Shown piece after piece: positions 1-5,610 of a stretch of DNA of 9,032 nucleotides. Both the position numbers and the translations under genes were made by a program. This DNA is from Deltaproteobacteria bacterium (GTDB lineage Bacteria; Myxococcota_A; SURF-8): assembly GCA_029570245.1 (NCBI GenBank), contig JAKQSH010000236.1, positions 1 through 9,032 on the forward strand, in the 5' to 3' direction. Below the pieces are notes generated by a model. That model was not told the DNA's origin. It worked only from the letters and a program-made list of their open reading frames with translations, and made no database searches. Numbering within the stretch: position 1 is the stretch's first letter; every line of letters begins with the position of its first letter.

Positions 1-373
1 GTTCCGCAGCAATAAATTCATATATGTCCAGGTCATCGACGACGAAGCTCAGACCACTCTGGTTTCGGCCTCCAGCCTGGAAAAAGACTTGAAGCAGAAA
101 GTCAGCGAGTTCAAAGCCATTCTCAAGGCCGCTCCCGCCGCAGCTCCGGCTGCTGAAGAGACTGCCAAGAAGGGCAAGGAAAAGGAAAAGAAGGCCGTCG
201 AGAAACCCAAGACCGCCAGTATGTTTTCTTCCGAACTCGTAGGCGCGGCCATTGCCGAGAGATGCAAAGCCAAGGGCATCAGCAAGGTCGTTTTCGACAG
301 GTCCGGTTACAAGTATCATGGCCGCGTGAAGCAGCTCGCAGAGAGCGCCCGCAAGGCCGGACTTGAATTCTAG
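1..373 (+). CDS. rplR: 50S ribosomal protein L18, 5'-truncated by window edge
   Basis: L18 binds 5S rRNA and helps anchor it in the central protuberance of the large subunit. The reading frame is open from base 2 and ends with TAG at 371-373, so the true start lies left of the window; the TTG at 89 is only an internal leucine codon. The visible part holds the L18 core strand (RSNKFIYVQVIDD, then TLVSASSLEKD) and the diagnostic C-terminus with KVVFDRSGYKYHGRVKQLAE and the final AGLEF. Between LEKD and the helix beginning ELVGAAIAER there is an Ala/Pro then Lys/Glu-rich stretch (about 125-217) roughly 30 residues longer than this linker normally is. No frameshift is visible and the conserved blocks on both sides are in one frame, so this is an insertion in a functional gene. 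It sits 15 nt before rpsE, as in a standard spc operon. Confidence 0.95.
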   Translation, partial: FRSNKFIYVQVIDDEAQTTLVSASSLEKDLKQKVSEFKAILKAAPAAAPAAEETAKKGKEKEKKAVEKPKTASMFSSELVGAAIAERCKAKGISKVVFDRSGYKYHGRVKQLAESARKAGLEF

Positions 374-376
374 TAT

Positions 377-391
377 AAGGAGGAACTTGTG
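377..391 (+). promoter_or_regulatory. Ribosome binding site fixing the GTG start of rpsE
   Basis: AAGGAGG at 377-383 is a near-perfect Shine-Dalgarno sequence, five bases before a GTG at 389. No ATG lies at a suitable distance, and S5 homology begins directly after this codon, so GTG is the start. Confidence 0.85.
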
Positions 392-898
392 ATAGACAAC
401 TACCAGCTTCGTCAGGGCTTGCCTGAAGAGTATCTTGACAATGTGATTTTCATCAATCGCGTTGCCAAGGTCGTCAAAGGCGGACGCAGGTTCTCCTTCT
501 CCGCGCTTGTCGCCGTAGGTGACGGCAAGGGCAACGTCGGGATCGGCAAGGGCAAAGCCGGTGCAGTGCCGGACGCCATCCGCAAGGCTACAGAGCATGC
601 CCGTCGTGAAATGGTGAAGGTCGCCATCGTTGACGACACCATTCCCCATGAAATCGTGGCCCGCTTCGGTGCCACCAAGGTTGTTATGAAGCCCGCATCC
701 AAAGGTACCGGAATCATCGCAGGCGGTTCGGTGCGCGCCATAATCGAAGTGGCCGGAATCTCGAACATCCTGACCAAGGTTATCGGTTCCGTCAATCCGC
801 ACAACGTCGCCAAGGCCGTTATGAAGGGTCTGGCCGAGATGGAAACTGCGGAAGAGTATGCAAGGAAGCTCGGCAAAACCGCCGAGGAAAGAAAATAG
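389..898 (+). CDS. rpsE: 30S ribosomal protein S5
   Basis: S5 sits on the small-subunit solvent side near S4 and helps control decoding accuracy and mRNA entry. The 169-residue product is close to the family's usual length. The N-terminal double-stranded-RNA-binding-like domain spans about residues 16-80 and contains the S5 signature region (KVVKGGRRFSFSALVAVGDG, residues 27-46) followed by GNVGIGKGKA. The C-terminal domain (about 95-160) has the typical PASKGTGIIAGG (102-113) and a GSVNPHNVAKA segment in place of the more common GSxNPxNVVKA. Translation starts at GTG with a strong Shine-Dalgarno site. It lies between rplR and rpmD, the canonical spc order, and is probably co-transcribed with both. 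Nothing is truncated. Confidence 0.97.
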   Translation: MIDNYQLRQGLPEEYLDNVIFINRVAKVVKGGRRFSFSALVAVGDGKGNVGIGKGKAGAVPDAIRKATEHARREMVKVAIVDDTIPHEIVARFGATKVVMKPASKGTGIIAGGSVRAIIEVAGISNILTKVIGSVNPHNVAKAVMKGLAEMETAEEYARKLGKTAEERK

Positions 899-931
899 TC
901 GGAAACGACAGTCATTAGAGAGGCTCTTGAA

Positions 932-1168
932 ATGGGTGGTCTTAAAGTAACATTAGTGCGCAGCGGAGCTGGTCGTCCCCAGGATCAGAAGGACGCACTG
1001 CTCGGACTGGGTCTGAAAAAAATGCACCAGACCGCGCACCTTAAGGATACACCGGCGATCAGAGGTATGGTTGGCAAGGTTAATTTCCTTGTCTCCGTAG
1101 AGGAAACAGCCGAAGAACCCGAAACGAAGCGCCGTCGCAGGCCCAAAGCAGCGAATTCGGAGGAATAA
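932..1168 (+). CDS. rpmD: 50S ribosomal protein L30 with charged C-terminal tail
   Basis: L30 is a small large-subunit protein placed near 5S rRNA and the base of the central protuberance. The first 58 or so residues match the bacterial L30 fold: the KVTLVRSGAGRP strand (5-16), the helix with LGLGLKKMHQTAHLKDTPAIRGM (24-46) and the closing strand GKVNFLVSV (48-56). Bacterial L30 usually stops near residue 60; this one is 78 residues, ending in an acidic then arginine-rich tail (EETAEEPETKRRRR and on). AGAGAGG at 917-923 serves the ATG at 932. The TAA stop overlaps the rplO ATG by one base (TAATG), and the rplO Shine-Dalgarno sequence (CGGAGG, 1158-1163) lies inside this gene, which suggests translational coupling. 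Confidence 0.94.
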   Translation: MGGLKVTLVRSGAGRPQDQKDALLGLGLKKMHQTAHLKDTPAIRGMVGKVNFLVSVEETAEEPETKRRRRPKAANSEE

Positions 1169-1842
1169 TGAATCTCGGTGATATCAAAGCTCCCGCTGGT
1201 GGAGCGACAAAAGATAGAAAACGCGTAGGACGCGGCAACGCCTCAGGTTGGGGCGGCACTGCCGGTAAGGGCCACAAGGGCGGCAAGGCTCGTTCTGGTT
1301 ACAGCAGAAGGCCAGGATTCGAAGGCGGCCAGATGCCTCTGCAGAGACGCCTGCCTAAGTATGGTTTCACTTCCATATTTAAGAAAGAGTACAACGAAAT
1401 AAGACTCAGCGATCTTGATGACAAGATCAAGGGCGATGTCGTCAGTTTCGAGACTCTGCGTGAAGCCGGTCTGGTTAGAAAGTATCTGGACGGTGTCAAG
1501 CTTCTGGGCAACGGTGAAGTGAAACGCTCTTTCAAAGTCGTGGTCGAGAAAGCCACTGCCAAGGCTATCGAGAAGATTGCCGCCGCCGGTGGCGTTGTCG
1601 AACTGATCCCCGAACCGATCATCGACACCAAGGTCAAATTCTCTGCGCTCAATAAAATCAAGAGCGAAGTTATTGATCTCAATCTTCTCATCGCCGAGAA
1701 GGTCGTTCCTGAAGGAACCCAGAGTGTTCTGCTGGTAGATGCCGGCGCCTTCAAACGCAAGAATCTCACCATCAAGGGCCTGAAGGTTTCCGAGAGCGCT
1801 TGGCGCAAAATGAAGAAAGCTCATTGCAAGGTCGAGGAGTAA
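1168..1842 (+). CDS. rplO: 50S ribosomal protein L15, elongated with a probable second L15 C-terminal domain
   Basis: L15 threads its basic N-terminal arm into 23S rRNA and is a late-assembling large-subunit protein. Residues 1-63 are a typical arm: KRVGRGNASGWGGTAGKGHKGG (18-39), then the SRRPGFEGGQMPLQRRLPK block (46-64). The globular L15/L18e-type domain follows at about 76-145, with VVSFETLREAGLV, KLLGNGEVKR and EKIAAAGGVVE. Bacterial L15 normally ends here at about 145 residues, but this protein runs to 224. The extra segment (about 155-223) can be aligned to the preceding domain almost without gaps: it again has an L-N-K/I-K strand, a V-I-D-L-x-L-L helix start, a V-L-L-V-x-A-G-A-F-K-R block and a K-V-S-E-S-A-W-R-K-M-K-K-A end that resembles the L15 consensus terminal helix. 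This looks like internal duplication. ATG overlaps the rpmD stop. The GTG of secY follows after five bases. Confidence 0.95.
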   Translation: MNLGDIKAPAGGATKDRKRVGRGNASGWGGTAGKGHKGGKARSGYSRRPGFEGGQMPLQRRLPKYGFTSIFKKEYNEIRLSDLDDKIKGDVVSFETLREAGLVRKYLDGVKLLGNGEVKRSFKVVVEKATAKAIEKIAAAGGVVELIPEPIIDTKVKFSALNKIKSEVIDLNLLIAEKVVPEGTQSVLLVDAGAFKRKNLTIKGLKVSESAWRKMKKAHCKVEE

Positions 1843-1847
1843 TTTAA

Positions 1848-3173
1848 GTGGCTTCTCATTTCACAAATATAGCGCGCATACCCGAACTCAAGCGCAGAAT
1901 ACTGTTCTCGCTTGCGCTTCTGGCGGTTTATCGCATCGGCGTTTTCGTAACCACGCCGGGCGTCAACCGCAACATCATGGGTGAATTCATGGGGAACGCC
2001 GGAGGTCTCTTCGGGCTGGTCAACATGTTCACCGGTGGCGCCATGTCGCAGGTTTCGGTGTTCGCGCTGGGAATCATGCCTTACATTTCGTCTTCCATCA
2101 TCTTTCAGTTGCTGACGGTCGTCTGGCCGTGGATTGGACAGCTGAAGAAGGAAGGTGAGGCCGGACGCAGGAAGATTACGCAGTACACCCGTTACGGTAC
2201 GGTTGTTCTGTCAATCATTCAGAGCTTCGGTATAGCCCTGTGGCTAGAATCAATCAAGGTCGGCGAACTCACTGTCGTCGATCCCGATTCTGTCGGCTGG
2301 GGATTCAGGCTTACAACCGTCATTTCGATGACCGCCGGTACGGCTTTCATCATGTGGCTGGGCGAGCAGATTACTGAGAAGGGTATCGGCAACGGTATTT
2401 CGCTGATAATTTTCTCCGGTATCGTTTCTCGTATTCCCGCATCTATCAGTACCACTGTCGATTTTATCAAGGGCGGACAGATGACTCCGCTGGCGATGCT
2501 GATTGTCGCCATTGTGGTTGTGGTGGTTATCGGCGTTATTACTTTTGTTGAAAGAGGACAGCGCCGTATCCCGGTTCAGTACGCCAAGCGGGTTGTCGGG
2601 CGGAAAGTTTACGGTGGTCAGTCCACGCATCTTCCGCTTAAAGTCAACACTGCCGGTGTTATTCCGCCCATCTTCGCTTCGTCCATCATCATGTTCCCGG
2701 CAACCATGGCAAACTTCATTGATCATCCGTGGGTAAACATATTCAAGGATGCCCTTAGTCCGGGTTCCTGGGTGTATAACCTCATTTATGTGGGATTGAT
2801 CATCTTCTTTGCCTTCTTCTATACGGCGGTGCAGTTCGACCCCATGGACGTAGCCGAGAATATGAAGAAGTATGGCGGTTACATTCCCGGTATCCGTCCC
2901 GGCAAGAAGACTGCCGAGTACATCGACACCGTACTTACACGCATTACGGTTTTCGGTGCCATCTATCTGTCGGCTGTCTGTATTCTCCCTTCGGTTCTTC
3001 AGCAGCAGATCAACGTTCCGTTCTATTTCGGAGGAACCGCACTGCTGATCGTTGTAGGCGTTTCGCTGGATACCGTGTCTCAGATCGAGTCGCACCTGAT
3101 CACCAGACACTACGACGGATTCACCGGTCCCAAAGGCCCGCGCATCCGTGGACGTTCGAGCGGCAGAAGCTGA
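1848..3173 (+). CDS. secY: Protein translocase channel subunit SecY
   Basis: SecY is the membrane pore of the Sec translocase; with SecE and SecG it exports proteins driven by SecA or feeds membrane proteins from the ribosome. The 441-residue product has ten hydrophobic segments at about 18-36, 72-92, 116-136, 153-172, 180-197, 214-234, 270-290, 308-330, 364-383 and 392-411. The plug/TM2 region GGLFGLVNMFTGG (52-64) and ALGIMPYISSSII (73-85) are typical, as is the basic cytoplasmic loop ERGQRRIPVQYAKR (235-248). The SecA/ribosome-contacting loop PGIRPG (347-352) keeps the conserved arginine. The C-terminus is basic (residues 428-440). The start is GTG, with GAGGAG (1834-1839) in the end of rplO as Shine-Dalgarno; the next methionine codons are inside the conserved N-terminus region. 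Position after rplO is canonical. Confidence 0.98.
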   Translation: MASHFTNIARIPELKRRILFSLALLAVYRIGVFVTTPGVNRNIMGEFMGNAGGLFGLVNMFTGGAMSQVSVFALGIMPYISSSIIFQLLTVVWPWIGQLKKEGEAGRRKITQYTRYGTVVLSIIQSFGIALWLESIKVGELTVVDPDSVGWGFRLTTVISMTAGTAFIMWLGEQITEKGIGNGISLIIFSGIVSRIPASISTTVDFIKGGQMTPLAMLIVAIVVVVVIGVITFVERGQRRIPVQYAKRVVGRKVYGGQSTHLPLKVNTAGVIPPIFASSIIMFPATMANFIDHPWVNIFKDALSPGSWVYNLIYVGLIIFFAFFYTAVQFDPMDVAENMKKYGGYIPGIRPGKKTAEYIDTVLTRITVFGAIYLSAVCILPSVLQQQINVPFYFGGTALLIVVGVSLDTVSQIESHLITRHYDGFTGPKGPRIRGRSSGRS

Positions 3174-3198
3174 TTGATTCTTAAGGGGAGAGAATCTG

Positions 3199-3843
3199 AT
3201 GAAGGCCATACTTTTAGGCCCGCCGGGAGGCGGCAAGGGAACTCAGGCGAAAAAGCTGGTTAAGAAGTATGGTATACCGCAGATTTCGACCGGAGAGATT
3301 TTCAGAAACGCCGTAAAGGCCGGAACCGAAATGGGCCTGAAGGCGAAGCAGTATATGGATCGCGGCGACCTCGTTCCAGATGATGTGGTTGTCGGGATAG
3401 TTGAGGAAAGACTCAGGGAAGACGATTGTCGCGAAGGTTTCCTTCTTGACGGTTTTCCGCGCACGATTCCTCAGGCCGATGCGCTGGCTGTAATGCTGGA
3501 AAAAACCGGCAGAAAAATCGACCACGTAATAAGTCTTGAGGTTGAACGCGAAGAGTTGATCAAGCGTCTTTCGGGGCGCAGGGTGTGCAGAAACTGCGGT
3601 GAAGAATTTCACGTAATGTTCAAGCGCCCCAAAGTCGATATGGTATGCGATCTGTGCGGCGGTGAAGTTTACCAGCGCAAGGATGACAACGAGGAATCGG
3701 TTAAGAACCGCCTGGTTGAATACGAAAAGCAGACAGCGCCGCTTATCGACTACTACGCCGGTCGTTCGCTGCTGCGCAGCGTGCAGGGCGTGGGTGGTTT
3801 CGATGAAGTGTTCGAAAGAATATTGAAATCGCTGGGAGAGTAA
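3199..3843 (+). CDS. adk: Adenylate kinase, zinc-type LID
   Basis: Adenylate kinase interconverts ATP + AMP and 2 ADP in the cytoplasm. The 214-residue protein is a long-form bacterial Adk. The P-loop GPPGGGKGT is at residues 7-15, the AMP-binding segment with ISTGEIFRNAV at 29-39, and DGFPRT at 84-89 carries the conserved arginine. The LID (about 126-163) contains two Cys-x2-Cys pairs (C130/C133 and C150/C153), the known structural zinc site of many non-enteric adenylate kinases. The C-terminal part has RLVEYEKQTAPLIDYY (171-186). AAGGGGAGAG (3183-3192) lies seven bases before ATG and is flanked by a short inverted repeat. adk between secY and map is a common arrangement in Firmicutes and several other phyla, but not in E. 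coli. Confidence 0.97.
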   Translation: MKAILLGPPGGGKGTQAKKLVKKYGIPQISTGEIFRNAVKAGTEMGLKAKQYMDRGDLVPDDVVVGIVEERLREDDCREGFLLDGFPRTIPQADALAVMLEKTGRKIDHVISLEVEREELIKRLSGRRVCRNCGEEFHVMFKRPKVDMVCDLCGGEVYQRKDDNEESVKNRLVEYEKQTAPLIDYYAGRSLLRSVQGVGGFDEVFERILKSLGE

Positions 3844-3852
3844 TCAACTCGA

Positions 3853-4602
3853 ATGATCAGTCTCAGAACTCCCGACGAGATAAACAGGCTCTTTGAAGCA
3901 GCACAAATAGTAGCGGAGGTTCACGAAGGTCTGAAAAACCTGGTCAACCCGGGAATTTCAACTTTCGAGTTGGATCGAATAGCCGAAGATCTTATTCTTA
4001 AGCGCGGCGCCAGGCCGAGCTTTAAGGGGTATAACGGATTTCCGTTCGCCAGTTGCATGTCGCTGAACGAGCAGATCGTTCACGGTTTTCCTTCGAAGAA
4101 AACCATCCTCAAAGTGGGTGATCTGATCTCGATTGATCTTGGGGCCATCTATAAAGGCTGGCACGGAGATGCCGCAAGATCGTATGTTGTCGGTGATGTG
4201 GAGGGTGAAGCCGCGAGTCTGGTGAAGGCGACTCACGAGTCCTTGTGGAAGGCCATCGAGGTAATGTTTCCAGGTAATCATCTCGGTGACATCGGACACG
4301 CTGTTCAGTCTCATGTTGAGCCGCTTGGGTATTCGGTTGTGAGAGATTTTGTAGGACACGGCATCGGGCGCAAGCTGCACGAAGAGCCGCAGGTTCCCAA
4401 CTACGGCATTCCCGGAAGAGGCGTGAAGCTTCGCCCCGGAATGGTGCTGGCGGTGGAACCGATGATTAATGCCGGGTCTTATGAGATAAAAATTTTAAAA
4501 GATGGCTGGACAGCGGTGACAATTGATGGCAAACTCTCTGCCCACTGGGAACACGACATCGCCATCACCGAAAACGGGCCGAAAGTGTTGTCGTTGTTGT
4601 AA
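3853..4602 (+). CDS. map: Methionine aminopeptidase, type I
   Basis: This metalloprotease removes the N-terminal methionine from nascent proteins when the second residue is small. The 249-residue length fits the type I bacterial enzyme without a zinc-finger extension. All five metal ligands are visible: D95 (in ISIDLGA), D106 (in HGDAARS), H169 (in GHGIGR), E202 (in VEPM) and E233 (in HWEHDIAIT). The substrate-site histidine is at H77 (EQIVHGFP), and H176 lies in the LHEEPQVPNYG segment typical of type I enzymes. The start is the ATG at 3853, nine bases after the adk stop; the only purine-rich site (GGGAGAG, 3834-3840) overlaps the end of adk, so initiation may rely partly on coupling. It is followed by rpmJ with no infA between. 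Confidence 0.97.
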   Translation: MISLRTPDEINRLFEAAQIVAEVHEGLKNLVNPGISTFELDRIAEDLILKRGARPSFKGYNGFPFASCMSLNEQIVHGFPSKKTILKVGDLISIDLGAIYKGWHGDAARSYVVGDVEGEAASLVKATHESLWKAIEVMFPGNHLGDIGHAVQSHVEPLGYSVVRDFVGHGIGRKLHEEPQVPNYGIPGRGVKLRPGMVLAVEPMINAGSYEIKILKDGWTAVTIDGKLSAHWEHDIAITENGPKVLSLL

Positions 4603-4637
4603 AATCAGTTCGACGAAACAGATATGAAGAGGCTGTT

Positions 4638-4751
4638 ATGAAAGTTAGACCGTCTGTAAAAAAGGTATGCAATAAGTGCAAGATCATCAAGAGACACGGC
4701 GTAGTGCGGGTGATTTGTGAGAATCCCCGCCATAAACAGCGTCAGGGATAA
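4638..4751 (+). CDS. rpmJ: 50S ribosomal protein L36, zinc-binding form
   Basis: L36 is the smallest large-subunit protein and binds near helices of 23S rRNA domains II, V and VI. The 37-codon frame reads MKVRPSVKKVCNKCKIIKRH up to residue 20, then GVVRVICENPRHKQRQG, matching bacterial L36 throughout. It has the zinc ligands C11, C14, C27 and H32 (the C+ type; zinc-free paralogues lack these). GAAGAGG at 4626-4632 sits five bases before ATG. An upstream ATG at 4624 is in another frame and stops after five codons. The gene lies 35 nt after map and 38 nt before rpsM, its usual place at the junction of the spc and alpha blocks. Confidence 0.97.
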   Translation: MKVRPSVKKVCNKCKIIKRHGVVRVICENPRHKQRQG

Positions 4752-4778
4752 CAAGGCCGTCTGAGCTTTAGTATAACT

Positions 4779-4792
4779 AGGAGGAACCATTG
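4779..4792 (+). promoter_or_regulatory. Ribosome binding site fixing the TTG start of rpsM
   Basis: AGGAGG at 4779-4784 is followed after five bases by TTG at 4790, and the S13 N-terminus ARVAGVDLP begins with the next codon. No ATG in frame is available nearby, so TTG is the start. The 38-nt spacer is too short for an E. coli-like S4-binding alpha leader. Confidence 0.85.
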
Positions 4793-5155
4793 GCACGCGT
4801 TGCAGGAGTTGACTTGCCGAGGAATAAGAGGGTGGAAGTTGCCCTGACCTATATCTATGGAATAGGTTCTGCTTCGGCGAAAAATATTTTGAGTAAGGCC
4901 GGCGTCAATCCAGATACCCGCACCGACAATCTGACTGACGCAGAAGTGAACCAGATTCGTCACATCATCGACGACGAGTACAAGGTTGAGGGCGATCTCA
5001 GGCGTGAAATTCAGATGAATATCAAACGCCTGATGGACCTCGGTTGCTATCGCGGTCTGCGTCATCGTCGCGGTCTTCCATGCCGCGGTCAGCGTACACA
5101 CACCAATGCGAGAACCCATAAGGGCCCGCGCCGTATCCTTGGAAGGAAAAAGTAA
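4790..5155 (+). CDS. rpsM: 30S ribosomal protein S13
   Basis: S13 lies in the small-subunit head, contacts the large subunit through bridges B1a/B1b, and its C-terminal tail reaches the P-site tRNA. The 121-residue protein has family-normal length. Residues 2-10 (ARVAGVDLP) and the IYGIG motif (22-26) start the helix-two-turn-helix domain. The basic tail from YRGLRHRRGLPCRGQRTHTN (87-106) through ARTHKGPRR and the terminal lysines is fully conserved. TTG initiation is supported by a strong Shine-Dalgarno site. The stop is three bases before the rpsK start, so the two genes are almost certainly on one transcript. It is the first gene of the alpha-type block. Confidence 0.97.
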   Translation: MARVAGVDLPRNKRVEVALTYIYGIGSASAKNILSKAGVNPDTRTDNLTDAEVNQIRHIIDDEYKVEGDLRREIQMNIKRLMDLGCYRGLRHRRGLPCRGQRTHTNARTHKGPRRILGRKK

Positions 5156-5158
5156 AAA

Positions 5159-5554
5159 ATGGCTGTAACAACTCGTAAGACACGCGGAAAAAAGAAGGTA
5201 AAGAAAAACATCCAGACGGGTGTGGCTCATATCCAGAGCACCTTCAACAACACTGTTATAACCATCACGGATGTGGCCGGCAATTCTCTTTCGTGGAGCA
5301 CCGCCGGCGCCAAGGGTTTCAAAGGCTCGCGTAAAAGCACTCCTTTTGCAGCCCAGGTAGCAGCAGAAGACGCCGCCAAGAAGGCCATGGAGCACGGTAT
5401 GCAGAACGTAACCGTGTATCTCAAAGGCCCCGGTTCAGGCCGTGAAGCCGCGTTGCGCGCTCTGTCCGCCGCCGGTCTAAAGATTCTGGCGATTCGCGAC
5501 GTCACCCCTATTCCGCACAACGGCTGTCGTCCGCCCAAAAGACGGCGCGTCTAG
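5159..5554 (+). CDS. rpsK: 30S ribosomal protein S11
   Basis: S11 forms part of the small-subunit platform and contributes to the mRNA exit site with S7. The 131-residue product has a lysine-rich N-terminal arm (1-17), the core beginning GVAHIQSTFNNTVITITD (21-38), the GAKGFKGSRKSTPFAAQVAA block (50-69), GPGSGREAALRAL (90-102), and the invariant end DVTPIPHNGCRPPKRRRV (114-131). The NG pair at 121-122 is the position corresponding to the known isoaspartate site of E. coli S11. ATG follows the rpsM stop after three bases; GGAAGG at 5141-5146 in the end of rpsM is the only purine-rich site and is rather distant, consistent with coupling. In many bacteria rpsD comes next, but here rpoA does. Confidence 0.97.
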   Translation: MAVTTRKTRGKKKVKKNIQTGVAHIQSTFNNTVITITDVAGNSLSWSTAGAKGFKGSRKSTPFAAQVAAEDAAKKAMEHGMQNVTVYLKGPGSGREAALRALSAAGLKILAIRDVTPIPHNGCRPPKRRRV

Positions 5555-5597
5555 TTGTAAGTGGTCCATTTGTCGGGTAAAACCTTTTGGAACGCCT

Positions 5598-5610
5598 GGA
5601 GAGGGTTATG
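5598..5610 (+). promoter_or_regulatory. Ribosome binding site deciding the rpoA start
   Basis: GGAGAGG at 5598-5604 precedes ATG at 5608 with a short spacer (six bases counted from the GGAG part). The upstream in-frame TTG at 5587 has only pyrimidine-rich sequence before it, so it is unlikely to be the start. Confidence 0.7.

Noticed and set aside
89..373. TTG at 89 as start of a 94-residue protein
   Set aside because: The frame continues upstream to the window edge with clear L18 sequence, so this codon is internal to rplR.
2250..3236. Long - strand open frame opposite secY
   Set aside because: It is a shadow of secY and adk, with histidine/asparagine-rich composition and no family resemblance; long antisense frames are expected from codon bias.
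4600..4605. TAAAAT as a promoter -10 before rpmJ
   Set aside because: It spans the map stop codon region and has no -35 partner at proper spacing.
4624..4641. Five-codon frame overlapping the rpmJ start
   Set aside because: It has no separate ribosome binding site, and the GAAGAGG inside it serves rpmJ.
4772..4777. TATAAC as a promoter -10 before rpsM
   Set aside because: The bases 17 upstream (TAACAA area) do not resemble a -35 box; spacing to the ribosome binding site is also too short for a normal leader.
5587..5607. TTG at 5587 as start of rpoA
   Set aside because: No Shine-Dalgarno site precedes it, while the ATG at 5608 has one and gives a typical alpha N-terminus.
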